NCBI RefSeq assembly: GCF_020860705.1
Contig: NZ_JAJBTT010000015.1
Span: forward strand, 1-60,977
Reading direction: 5' to 3'
Source of the DNA: Akkermansia sp.
GTDB lineage: Bacteria > Verrucomicrobiota > Verrucomicrobiia > Verrucomicrobiales > Akkermansiaceae
DNA: 60,977 nt
The position numbers were made by a program, and so were the translations under genes. Shown here one piece after another: positions 47,748 through 55,651 of the stretch (positions are counted from its first letter, which is position 1; every line of letters begins with the position of its first letter). The notes under the pieces are model-generated. The model did not search any database and was not told where the DNA came from. It saw only the letters and a program-made list of their open reading frames with translations.

Positions 47748-47798
47748 ACAAGGGCCTGGAGGCCCTTGCTCCCAGGAGAACCCTGGTGGAATGCCGTT
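47748..47798. repeat. REP-like repeat copy 1
   Basis: Starts ACAAGGGCCTGGAGGCCCTT, which forms the palindrome AAGGGCC/GGCCCTT, and ends ATGCCGTT. It is about 80% identical over 51 bases, without gaps, to the copy at 47966. Confidence 0.65.
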
Positions 47799-47842
47799 AT
47801 GTCTGTCCGTCCCTGGAACGGGATGTGTGCTGAAGCCTGGGA

Positions 47843-47861
47843 ATGAGGGCCTCCGGCCCTC
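47843..47861. repeat. Related palindrome TGAGGGCC-TCC-GGCCCTCA
   Basis: Perfect eight-base arms lie between the two 51-base repeats. Confidence 0.55.
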
Positions 47862-47965
47862 ATAGCTCCGGATGACCAATCGACTTGGAATTTGATTCAG
47901 GCTGTTTTTTGTGCGTGGGTCTAAGCAGTTTGGTGGAACCGTCGTTGGGTGAGAGAATTCTTTTA

Positions 47966-48016
47966 CAAGGGCCGGGAGGCCCTTGTTCCCAAGATGAACC
48001 CCAGTGAGATGCCGTT
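47966..48016. repeat. REP-like repeat copy 2
   Basis: Same layout as copy 1, starting ACAAGGGCCGGGAGGCCCTT and ending ATGCCGTT. Confidence 0.65.
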
Positions 48017-48077
48017 GTGGAGAGCGACGTGAGCTGGCGCCTGGTAATGAATTCTGCCCATGGCGTCTTGCCGGCCG

Positions 48078-49157
48078 TTACAGTTTGTGGCCGAAGGCGT
48101 CACCCGGCTTCAGGGACTTGATCAGTTCCAGCAGCAGTTTGATCGTGTCTTCCACGTCGCTGAGGGCTGCCGTTTCCACGGGGGAGTGCATGTAGCGCAG
48201 AGGCAGGGAGACCAGGGCGGAGGCCACGCCGTTGCGGGAGACGTAAATACTGTCCGTGTCCGTTCCGGTGCGGCGTCCGGCGGCTTCATGCTGGAGCGGA
48301 ATTTTGTTCTTGTCCGCCACGATTTCCAGGCGGGCCACCAGGTTGGGATGATTGGCCGTGCCGTGGATGACCGCAGGACCGCCGCCCAGTTTGATGTCTC
48401 CGAATTTGCCCTTGTCCAGTCCGGGGGAATCCGTGGCGTGCGTCACGTCAATGCAGATGGCGGCATCCGGACACAGGCGGTGAGTGATCATTCCAGCGCC
48501 AATGCACCCCACTTCCTCCTGAACGGCGTTGACGAGCACTACGTTCCAGGATATGGGCTTTTTCAGCTTGCACAGGCGCTTGGCTATTTCCGAAAGGACG
48601 AAGCCGCTCAACCGGTTGTCCAGCGCACGGCACACCAGCTTGTCCTCGTTCATCAGCATGGGGCCGTCGCAATAGACACCCACATGGCCCACGCGCAGGC
48701 CTAGTTCCGCCACTTCCTTGTCGGAGGAGGTACCTACGTCAATGTAGATTTCCCATATTTTGGGTTCTTTTTCTCCGGTTTCCCTCAGGTGGATGGCGGT
48801 GTTTCCGGTGACGCCCATCACTTCACCCTGGCTGCCCAGGAAGCGGACGCGGCGTCCGCGGGCAATGGCCGTGTCCGTGCCGCCCACGCGTTCCACATAG
48901 AGAAACCCTTCCGGCGTGATGTGGCGGATCATGAACCCGATTTCATCCGCGTGGGCTTCAATCATCAGGGTAGGGGCATCCTCCTTTTCCGCATGGAAGG
49001 TAGCCCAGGTGTTGCCATACGTATCGCACTGGACATCTTCCGTGTACTTGCGCATTTCATCCGCCCAGATGCGCTGGGCGTCTATCTCAAAGCCGGACGG
49101 GCTGGGCGTTTCCAGAAGTTCCGTTAAAAATTCAAGACTGTCGTCGCTGATCTTCAT
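48078..49157 (-). CDS. M42-family metallo-aminopeptidase
   Basis: The 359-aa protein is a dinuclear-metal peptidase of the M42 (glutamyl aminopeptidase/TET/FrvX) type. Metal ligands appear in EAHADEIGFM, ALDNRLSG, AVQEEVGCIGA and CIDVTHATD. The fold and length are typical. M42 enzymes form large cytosolic complexes that trim peptides. There is no signal peptide. It is transcribed alone on the minus strand. Confidence 0.92.
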   Translation of the reverse strand: MKISDDSLEFLTELLETPSPSGFEIDAQRIWADEMRKYTEDVQCDTYGNTWATFHAEKEDAPTLMIEAHADEIGFMIRHITPEGFLYVERVGGTDTAIARGRRVRFLGSQGEVMGVTGNTAIHLRETGEKEPKIWEIYIDVGTSSDKEVAELGLRVGHVGVYCDGPMLMNEDKLVCRALDNRLSGFVLSEIAKRLCKLKKPISWNVVLVNAVQEEVGCIGAGMITHRLCPDAAICIDVTHATDSPGLDKGKFGDIKLGGGPAVIHGTANHPNLVARLEIVADKNKIPLQHEAAGRRTGTDTDSIYVSRNGVASALVSLPLRYMHSPVETAALSDVEDTIKLLLELIKSLKPGDAFGHKL

Positions 49158-49227
49158 GACTCCTTTGTACCACCGTTCCCGGTCGCGCTCAACTGGAAAA
49201 GCTTTTGCGGAAATCTACCGGGACATG

Positions 49228-49268
49228 AAAAGGCCGTCTGACCTGAAGGACAGGAGAGACGGCCTGAA
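49228..49268 (-). terminator. Hairpin downstream of the small PEP-CTERM gene
   Basis: AGGCCGTCT pairs with AGACGGCCT around a 17-base loop, with short A runs on both sides. Termination on the minus strand is plausible but the T tail is short. Confidence 0.55.
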
Positions 49269-49297
49269 AAAAGCGTGCTGCCGTGATACGGCAGGGG

Positions 49298-49966
49298 TTA
49301 AAAGCGCCGGCGGCGCATGGCAAGAACAGCCAGTCCCAGCAATCCCATGGAGGCCGTGGCCGGTTCCGGGATGTTCAGGGCGCTCAGGATGGACATATCG
49401 CTGTCAATGCCGGGATCCTTGTCAAAATAGCTAACCTGGATGTTGCTGTATTGGATGTTTCCGTTGTTGGTCCACAGGGTGGAAAGGTTATTGTTGAGCG
49501 GGAACAGGGATGCAGCATTCGTTCCGCTCATGATAAGCTGCGTGCCCTGATACAGGCTGATGGTGCTTCCTCCTCCGGAGAGGTCCTGCCGGTAAATCAG
49601 CGTCAGCGGGCTGGCGTCCAGCGTCAGCGTTGCGTTGGTGAACCAGGAGGAGGCAGGGTTTGGCAGCGGTTTTTCAGCGGCGAACGTGCATTCGCCGTGG
49701 TCAAAACCCGTAAGATAAAAGACATTTCCCGTGGGGTTAGCGCCGCTGTAGTTCGCGGAATAAACGGGAAGGGCGTTTTCCAGGGAAAAGTCCGGGTTGA
49801 TTTCCATGTTGAAAGAGACAGCCCAGCTGGTATTGGAGGTGGTACCGGGATTAATTTGAAGGTTGCCTTCAGTAAGGCTTTCCACGGTATAGGGAACAGT
49901 AATGGCTCCATGGGCGGTCATGGAGAGCAAAGACACTGTCATTAAAAGAATGGAAGTATACTTCAT
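49298..49966 (-). CDS. Small PEP-CTERM protein, paralogue of 60217-60906
   Basis: ATG 49966 gives a signal peptide (MKYTSILLMTVSLLSMTAHG) and a 222-aa protein. The body shows WAVSFN..., a LTLIYRQDLSGGG hairpin and a beta-rich pattern, ending IPEPATASMGLLGLAVLAM followed by RRRRF. The same layout, including near-identical tail wording, occurs in the gene at 60217, so they are paralogues. A LamG-like beta-sandwich is a guess. The upstream region holds the 18-base inverted repeats discussed in findings. Confidence 0.85.
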   Translation of the reverse strand: MKYTSILLMTVSLLSMTAHGAITVPYTVESLTEGNLQINPGTTSNTSWAVSFNMEINPDFSLENALPVYSANYSGANPTGNVFYLTGFDHGECTFAAEKPLPNPASSWFTNATLTLDASPLTLIYRQDLSGGGSTISLYQGTQLIMSGTNAASLFPLNNNLSTLWTNNGNIQYSNIQVSYFDKDPGIDSDMSILSALNIPEPATASMGLLGLAVLAMRRRRF

Positions 49967-49980
49967 AGATGTCCCATGTA

Positions 49981-49998
49981 GCGGATTTGTAATCCGGT
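49981..49998. repeat. Left 18-base inverted-repeat arm
   Basis: GCGGATTTGTAATCCGGT, itself built on the palindrome CGGATT-TGT-AATCCG. It is 15 bases upstream of the PEP-CTERM start. Confidence 0.85.
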
Positions 49999-50184
49999 AC
50001 AGATTGGGAAAAACTTCAGGAATATATTCCATCTATGAAGCTTATCATGAAGCGTTTTATTTTCCTGGTTCTTGAAAAGACGACTATTGGTTGAGAATAG
50101 GACTGGACTTATCAATGCCGCTCCATTTTCTTAATGCACTTACAGTGATGGAGGAGTAATTTAATTTTTGGTTTTTTCGTTGAC

Positions 50185-50202
50185 ACCGGATTACAAATCC
50201 GC
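50185..50202. repeat. Right 18-base inverted-repeat arm
   Basis: ACCGGATTACAAATCCGC, the exact reverse complement of 49981-49998. Confidence 0.85.
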
Positions 50203-50309
50203 CCTGTTTTCTAACAAGAAAAAGGCCCCAAAGAGGAAGCATCCTGTTTGATTGGAAACAGGAAATTCAGGCGCAACTATTCCTTGCTCCCGCGGATGCG
50301 GAAGGATCG

Positions 50310-51089
50310 TCAGGCCTTTTTCTCCGGGGAAAGGCCGGCGATGACTTCCTGCTTGTCCATGATGTAGCCGGTGTCCGGATCATGGTACTGGGTGGAGTAA
50401 ACGGAAGTTCTGGAGCTCCCGCAGGGGTCCGTTTCCCGGGCGGTGGGGAGGCGGTCCGTGAGGGAGGGAAAGCAGTGTTCCACCAGTTCAAAGGTGGTGA
50501 TGGGTTCCGGAACCAGATTGACGGAGAAGATGCCGCATTCCCATGCCTTTTCCACGTCCCGGACCAGGCGGTGCATGGGATAGAGCTGGTGACGCTCCAG
50601 CAGGGCCACTTCCAGTTCCCCCGTTCCTTCCGGCGGGGCTGCCAGCAGGTCCGCCACGCTCATGTCCGCTCCCGTTCCGGTGATTTCCGGAAGGTAGACG
50701 TTCAGCACGCGGCCAAACCGCAGGTTGATGAAGGCTTTCAGTTCCACCAGCGCGGCCAGCCATTCATCTTCCGATTCACGGAGAAGGGGGGATTCTTCAT
50801 TGCCCGTTTCCGGCTGGGTGTCAATGCAGGTGACGTAGGTCACCCGCTCCGCCTTCACTTCATGCAGCAGGTCGATCAGGTTTTTAACCTGCGCCAGGAA
50901 GGAGCCCATGTTCCCGCGGATGGCCCTGCGTCCTTCCCGGAGAGACGGGCAGATGATCACGACCTGGCCGAATTCCTTGCCGCGCAGGAGGGGCAGGTTG
51001 GTTTCATCAATCAGGTAGTCGAAGTACCGTTTTGAGGACCAGAAGACGCCGAGGGCGGAGGAGGAGCCGATGAGTGCCGTGTCTGTCAT
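50310..51089 (-). CDS. Rossmann-like NAD(P)-dependent epimerase/dehydrogenase homologue
   Basis: The 259-aa protein opens with a nucleotide-binding turn, TALIGSSSALGVFW, and then follows the layout of short NAD-dependent epimerase-like proteins: FGQVVIICPSL, LAQVKNLIDLLHEVKAERVTYVTCIDT. A standard SDR YxxxK is not obvious, so activity is uncertain. It lies 36 bases downstream of purQ on the same strand, so it probably ends the purine operon; a purine role is not shown. Confidence 0.55.
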   Translation of the reverse strand: MTDTALIGSSSALGVFWSSKRYFDYLIDETNLPLLRGKEFGQVVIICPSLREGRRAIRGNMGSFLAQVKNLIDLLHEVKAERVTYVTCIDTQPETGNEESPLLRESEDEWLAALVELKAFINLRFGRVLNVYLPEITGTGADMSVADLLAAPPEGTGELEVALLERHQLYPMHRLVRDVEKAWECGIFSVNLVPEPITTFELVEHCFPSLTDRLPTARETDPCGSSRTSVYSTQYHDPDTGYIMDKQEVIAGLSPEKKA

Positions 51090-51125
51090 GCGTGCGGAGG
51101 GTGGGCGGTGAATGGATTTGAGCCG

Positions 51126-51833
51126 TTATTTCAGGGCGTCAAAGGCGGATTTGAACAGGAAGTATCCCCAGCCCCAGTCTTCATGGCCGGCCCAGTCCCT
51201 GTCGTAGTGGTGGCGGGGCAGCAGGAAGCGTTCCGGGTGGGGCATCAGGCCCATGGCGCGCCCGGTGGAGTCCTGAAGGCCTGCAATGCTGCATTCGCAG
51301 CCGTCGCGGTTGTCCACGTACTGGAGGGCCACGTTTCCGGCGGCCAGGTATTTTTCCGCGTCTCCGGGCCTGGTGACCAGGCGGCCTTCCGCGTGGGCGG
51401 ACGGCAGTTCGAATTCATCGGGAAGACCCTGCAGGAAGGGGGAGTTTTTGGCCACTTTCACCAGTTTGGCCCAGACGCATTCAAAGCGTTCCTTTTTGTT
51501 GTCGATGAGGCTGGAATCGGGCAGAATGCCCAGTTTGGTGAGTATCTGGAAGCCATTGCAGATGCCCAGGAGCAGTCCTCCGCCGGCATGGTGCCGATGC
51601 AGGGCGTCTCCCAGGAAGCGTTCCGTTTCCAGCTGGGCCAGGCGGCCGCTGGTGACATAGTCCCCGTAGCTGAATCCGCCGCCGAGAACGACGAGCTGGG
51701 ATTTAGCGACGTGTTCCGGCGTGGCTGTGGCAATCGGCTGAATTTGAGTGGAGAAGCCGGCTGCGCGCAGGGCGCGTTCCGTTTCCACATCACAGTTGGT
51801 GCCGGGGTATTTCAATAAAAGTGCGTGAGGCAT
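51126..51833 (-). CDS. purQ: FGAM synthase subunit PurQ (glutamine amidotransferase)
   Basis: PurQ supplies ammonia from glutamine to PurL. The 235-aa class I amidotransferase has the nucleophile C92 in LLLGICNGFQIL, the catalytic H199 and E201 in LMPHPER, and the oxyanion-type LVVLGGGFSYGDYV. It starts 48 bases after purL on the same strand. Confidence 0.96.
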   Translation of the reverse strand: MPHALLLKYPGTNCDVETERALRAAGFSTQIQPIATATPEHVAKSQLVVLGGGFSYGDYVTSGRLAQLETERFLGDALHRHHAGGGLLLGICNGFQILTKLGILPDSSLIDNKKERFECVWAKLVKVAKNSPFLQGLPDEFELPSAHAEGRLVTRPGDAEKYLAAGNVALQYVDNRDGCECSIAGLQDSTGRAMGLMPHPERFLLPRHHYDRDWAGHEDWGWGYFLFKSAFDALK

Positions 51834-51881
51834 ATTGGTAGCAATGAATCGTTGGTATGGTTAGGTCCCGGGTTCTGGAGA

Positions 51882-54284
51882 TCAATAGTAGGGGGTGAGT
51901 CCGTCCTTCCAGAGTTTCTTGAGCCTGGCTATTTCACAGTCCAGCACCTTTTCCCCGCCGCAGCAGGTGGCCGTGAGGCGTTTTTCCTCCGTGGCGCGGC
52001 CGATGCAGGCGCAGGGGAAGCCGTCCATGGCCGCTTCAAAGTCCGCGGCGAATTCCGGATCCACTTCCACCAGGATGCGGCCCGTGCTTTCACTGAACAG
52101 GGGAACCGCCGGAGACTTCCATCCGTGAGCGGTAGGAACTTTCGTGAGGTCCAGCCGGATGCCGCCCTTGCCGGAGAAGGCCATTTCCGCCGCCGTGACG
52201 GCCAGGCCGCCTTCGGAGACGTCGTGGGCGGAGAGCACCAGGCCGGAGGTCAGGGCGTTGTAATAGGCCTTGTACAGGGCCATGTTGGCCGCGCAGTCCG
52301 TCTGGGGGACCCTGGCTTCTTCCACACCGTGGGTGCGGGCGAAGACGGAGCCGCCCATTTCGTCTTCCGTGTTGCCGATGAGGTACAGCAGGCTGTCGTT
52401 CCGGCGCAGGGAGGAGCCGGTGGCGTGGTCCGGGCTTTCCACCACGCCGAAGCCGGAGCAGAGGAAGGTGACGGGCACGTTGATGGGGCCGTCTTCCGTT
52501 TCAAAGTAGTTGTAGAAGGAGTCCTTGCCGGAGATGAAGGGGGCGTTGTAGGCGTCCGCCGCATGGGCGATGGCCTTCACGCATTCCACCAGGCGGCCGA
52601 GTTCCTGGGGATCTTCCGGATTGCCCATGCAGAAGTTGTCCAGCAGGCCGATTTTGTCCGGGTTGGAACCCACCAGGATCAGCTGGCGCACGCATTCGTC
52701 CACGGTGCCGGTTCCCATGGCGTAGGGGTCCGTCTTGCCCCATTCCGGGAGAATGGCGCAGGCCATGGCCATGCACTTGTCGGAACCGTCAATGTCCACC
52801 ACGGAGCCGTCCTGCGGAGCGTCCGCCTGCGCGCCCGCCAGGGGCTTCAGGATGGTGTTGCCCTGCACTTCATGGTCGTATTCCCGGATGATGGGTTCGC
52901 GGGAGACGATGGCGAAGTCCCCCATGACGGTTTCCATGGCCTTGTTCAGGTCCTTGTCCGGGAGGGGTTGGCCCGTGAGCGCCTTGCCGGGGGTGAAGAC
53001 GGATTCCAGTTTCTTGATGGGGGCGTCATGCAGTTTGGAGTTGTCCAGGCAGCAGACCAGTTCCCCATGGTGCCAGACCTTGAGGATGCCCGTGTCGTCG
53101 GAATGGCCCAGCACGGTCAGTTCCGTCTGGAAAGTGTCCGCCAGCTTCTGGAGTTCCGGCAGGTCCTTTTCTTCCACGGCCATGACCATGCGTTCCTGGG
53201 ATTCGGACAGGAAGATTTCCCAGGAGATGAGGCCCGGTTCCTTCAGAGGGGCGTTGTCCAGGAAGATTTCCCCGCCCGTGACGGAGAGCATTTCCCCGGC
53301 GGCGGAGGAGAAGCCGCCCGCGCCGCAGTCCGTGATGAAGACGATCAGGCCGCGTTCCCGCGCTTCCAGAATGAAGTCCAGCGTTTTCTTTTCTTCAATC
53401 GGGTTGCCGATCTGCACTGCGGTGAAGTCTTCTTCATGGGATGCTTCGTCCAGGGCCGCGGAAGAGAAGGTGGCCCCCTTCAGGCCGTCCCGTCCCGTCC
53501 GTCCGCCGATGACGATCACCTTGAGGCCGGGGCGCATTTCCTTCAGGATGTCCCCGCGGGGGATGACGCCGGCGGTGCCGCAGAACACGAGCGGGTTGTA
53601 AATGTAAGTGGGGTCAAACTGGATGGCGCCGTTCACGGTGGGAATGCCCATGCGGTTGCCGTAGTCGCGCACGCCGCGCACCACGCCGCGCATGATGCCC
53701 AGCGGATGGATGACGTCCGGGGCGGTGATGGATGCGGGGTCCGTGTCCGGGGCGCCGAAGCAGAAGACGTCCAGGGAGGCGATGGGCTTGGCGCCCTTGC
53801 CTGCGCCCAGGATGTCGCGGATGACGCCGCCCAGCCCGGTGTTGGCTCCGGCGTAGGGTTCAATGGCGGAGGGGTGGTTGTGCGTTTCCGCCTTCAGGCA
53901 GACGGCCAGCTTGTCGTCCAGCGCGATGAAGCCGGCATTGTCGTCAAACGCGCTGAGCACGAAGCCCGGCTTGCGTTCCATGATTTTTTCAGACGGCTTT
54001 TTGATGTAAGTCTTGAACAGGCTTTTGACGGTTTCCGGAGCGCCGCCGTTTACGCTGTGGCTGATGTCTGCGGAAAAGATGCGGTGCTTGCAGTGCTCGG
54101 ACCAGGTCTGGGCGATCACTTCCAGTTCCACGTCGGTAGGGTCGCGGTCGATTTCACGGAAGATCTGCTGAACCACTTCCATGTCCTCGCGGGACAGGGA
54201 AAGCTTCTGCTTTTTGCTGAGTTCGAGCAGTTCGTCGCTGCTCAGGTTCCTCACGGGAACGGTGCGGTAGGTTTTTGCGGACAT
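51882..54284 (-). CDS. purL: FGAM synthase subunit PurL (synthetase)
   Basis: PurL converts FGAR, ATP and ammonia to FGAM in the fourth step of purine synthesis. The 800-aa sequence is the small (separate-subunit) type: QTWSEHCKHRIF, KAETHNHPSAIEPYAGA, GGRTGRDGLKGATFSS, ITDCGAGGFSSAAGEM and SAHDVSEGGLAVTAAEM are classical. It needs PurQ and PurS partners, both encoded next to it. The gene sits in the middle of the operon. Confidence 0.97.
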   Translation of the reverse strand: MSAKTYRTVPVRNLSSDELLELSKKQKLSLSREDMEVVQQIFREIDRDPTDVELEVIAQTWSEHCKHRIFSADISHSVNGGAPETVKSLFKTYIKKPSEKIMERKPGFVLSAFDDNAGFIALDDKLAVCLKAETHNHPSAIEPYAGANTGLGGVIRDILGAGKGAKPIASLDVFCFGAPDTDPASITAPDVIHPLGIMRGVVRGVRDYGNRMGIPTVNGAIQFDPTYIYNPLVFCGTAGVIPRGDILKEMRPGLKVIVIGGRTGRDGLKGATFSSAALDEASHEEDFTAVQIGNPIEEKKTLDFILEARERGLIVFITDCGAGGFSSAAGEMLSVTGGEIFLDNAPLKEPGLISWEIFLSESQERMVMAVEEKDLPELQKLADTFQTELTVLGHSDDTGILKVWHHGELVCCLDNSKLHDAPIKKLESVFTPGKALTGQPLPDKDLNKAMETVMGDFAIVSREPIIREYDHEVQGNTILKPLAGAQADAPQDGSVVDIDGSDKCMAMACAILPEWGKTDPYAMGTGTVDECVRQLILVGSNPDKIGLLDNFCMGNPEDPQELGRLVECVKAIAHAADAYNAPFISGKDSFYNYFETEDGPINVPVTFLCSGFGVVESPDHATGSSLRRNDSLLYLIGNTEDEMGGSVFARTHGVEEARVPQTDCAANMALYKAYYNALTSGLVLSAHDVSEGGLAVTAAEMAFSGKGGIRLDLTKVPTAHGWKSPAVPLFSESTGRILVEVDPEFAADFEAAMDGFPCACIGRATEEKRLTATCCGGEKVLDCEIARLKKLWKDGLTPYY

Positions 54285-54307
54285 GTTGCTGAGGAAGGGG
54301 GAAAGGG

Positions 54308-54754
54308 TTAGGCGATGGTCCAGTTATGGATGGCGGGGTTGCAGACGTCCTTGGCGAAGAGCGCCGCCAGGGATTCCCTGTCCCCCTGCCCGAAGACGTA
54401 CACGCGCTGGGTGATTTTCAGGGCGTCCAGGGTAAAGCCCATGTTCCTGCGGCCGCGGTAGTTTTGCAGGATGGCTTCCTTTTCCAGGTCCAGGGCGCCG
54501 GCCTTCATGCCGTAGTCAATGGTGAACAGGGCATCCTTCAGGATGGGGGCGGCCTGCTCGCTGCATTCTTGGGCGATGGGGTCCACCAGCACACTCAGGA
54601 GATATTCGCGGGCTTTCTGTTCGTCCCCGCTGATTTCTACGGTGTAAACGCGGCTGCGGCGGAAGGTGAGCCCGGCGTTCAGGGGGGTGTAGAGCAGGGC
54701 GTCGGCGTTGGCTGCGGCCTGGAATCGGCTGATAACTTCAAAGTGGAGGGTCAT
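54308..54754 (-). CDS. purS: PurS-type FGAM synthase subunit with two PurS-like repeats
   Basis: ATG 54754 gives a 148-aa product, while normal PurS is about 80 aa. The second half (IDYGMKAGALDLEKEAILQN, then RVYVFGQGD, then NPAIHNWTI) follows the PurS pattern V-x-L-K-x-G-V-x-D-x-x-G and the ending NPVIEDY. The first half (LHFEVISRF, then AGLTFRRSRVYTVEI) looks like a second, degenerate copy. It fits a fused dimer, as in the N-terminal part of large PurL. It stands 23 bases upstream of purL. The frame upstream to 54940 is not homologous. Confidence 0.75.
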   Translation of the reverse strand: MTLHFEVISRFQAAANADALLYTPLNAGLTFRRSRVYTVEISGDEQKAREYLLSVLVDPIAQECSEQAAPILKDALFTIDYGMKAGALDLEKEAILQNYRGRRNMGFTLDALKITQRVYVFGQGDRESLAALFAKDVCNPAIHNWTIA

Positions 54755-54779
54755 ATCGCTCAAGAATGGTGGTAAAATG

Positions 54780-54813
54780 AAAAATGGGGGCCGGTTGGAC
54801 AACCGGCTCCCAT
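54780..54813 (-). terminator. Terminator-like hairpin between purC and purS
   Basis: ATGGGGGCCGGTT pairs with AACCGGCTCCCAT with one G-T pair; on the minus strand T-rich sequence follows. It may end purC transcripts or attenuate the downstream pur genes. Confidence 0.75.
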
Positions 54814-54828
54814 GAAGGGGTAAGAGGC

Positions 54829-55539
54829 TCAGGCCTTGTTCTGGAGGCGGGAGAGGACTTCCTCGTAAGCTTCCATCACGTTGCCCAGGTCCTGGCGGAA
54901 GCGGTCCTTGTCCATCTTCTCGCCGGTCTTGATGTCCCACAGGCGGCAGGTGTCCGGGGAAATCTCGTCCGCCAGCACGATTTGGGAGGGATCCTCCGCC
55001 AGGCGGCCGAACTCGATCTTGAAGTCCACCAGCGTCAGGCCTACCTGCTTGAAGAAGTCGATCAGCACGTCATTCACGATGCGGGCCTGGTCCTTCAGGA
55101 AGGCGCATTCCTCTTCCGTGGCGGCGTTCATTTCACGGGCGTAGTCGTCATTGATGAAGGGATCGCCCAGGGTGTCGTCCTTGTAGGAAAATTCCACAAT
55201 CGGCTTCTTGAAGGGAGTGCCTTCCTTGACGCCCATGCGGCGGCTGAAGGAGCCGGCGGCGATGTTGCGCACGATCACTTCCAGGGGAAGGATGGAAACC
55301 TTTTTCACGTCGATATTGATGTCGTCCACGTCAGCGACCAGGTGGGTCTTCACGCCCTTGCTTTCCAGCATGCGGTAGATGACCAGGGTGATGGCCTTGT
55401 TCATCCGGCCCTTGTTTTCAAACTGGGCTTTTTTGGCGCCGTTGCCGGCGGTGGCGTCGTCCTTGTATTCCATGCGGAGGACGTTGGGATTGTCGGTCGT
55501 GTAAAGCCGTTTGGCCTTGCCTTCGTAAATAGGTTCCAT
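54829..55539 (-). CDS. purC: SAICAR synthase
   Basis: PurC joins CAIR and aspartate. The 236-aa protein has EGKAKRLYTTDNPNVL, NKGRMNKAITLVIYR, VIVRNIAAGSFSRRMG and LADEISPDTCRLWD, all typical. It is the first pur gene on this strand and is separated from purS by a hairpin, so it may be partly independent. Confidence 0.97.
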   Translation of the reverse strand: MEPIYEGKAKRLYTTDNPNVLRMEYKDDATAGNGAKKAQFENKGRMNKAITLVIYRMLESKGVKTHLVADVDDINIDVKKVSILPLEVIVRNIAAGSFSRRMGVKEGTPFKKPIVEFSYKDDTLGDPFINDDYAREMNAATEEECAFLKDQARIVNDVLIDFFKQVGLTLVDFKIEFGRLAEDPSQIVLADEISPDTCRLWDIKTGEKMDKDRFRQDLGNVMEAYEEVLSRLQNKA

Positions 55540-55651
55540 GATACGTGTTGCGCAGGGGTTGAATGCGTGCGGGGATGTTACGCCACCCTCCCTGCACGGT
55601 CAAGCCGCAACTGGATGGAAAGGCCCCCGTTTTCTGCGGAGGCCTTCCGGG

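Larger units (their letters stand above)
47533..48077. other. Intergenic region with REP-like repeats
   Basis: About 540 bases between the DoxX/MauE gene and the M42 peptidase gene hold two imperfect 51-base direct repeats (47748-47798 and 47966-48016), each with an inner palindrome, plus a third palindrome (47843-47861). No gene is supported; short frames over this region are shaped by the repeats. Confidence 0.55.
49967..50309. other. Upstream region with an exact inverted-repeat pair
   Basis: This 343-base gene-free stretch contains 49981-49998 and its exact 18-base reverse complement at 50185-50202, flanking 186 bases that are AT-rich and likely contain the promoter. A 12-base palindrome GGAATATATTCC lies at 50019-50030. 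No gene is supported. Confidence 0.7.

Noticed and set aside
47589..47846. 85-codon frame over the REP-like region
   Set aside because: Spans the repeats; composition driven by repeat sequence.
55617..55648. Imperfect hairpin downstream of the multidomain sulfatase
   Set aside because: No T tract; not strong enough to call a terminator.
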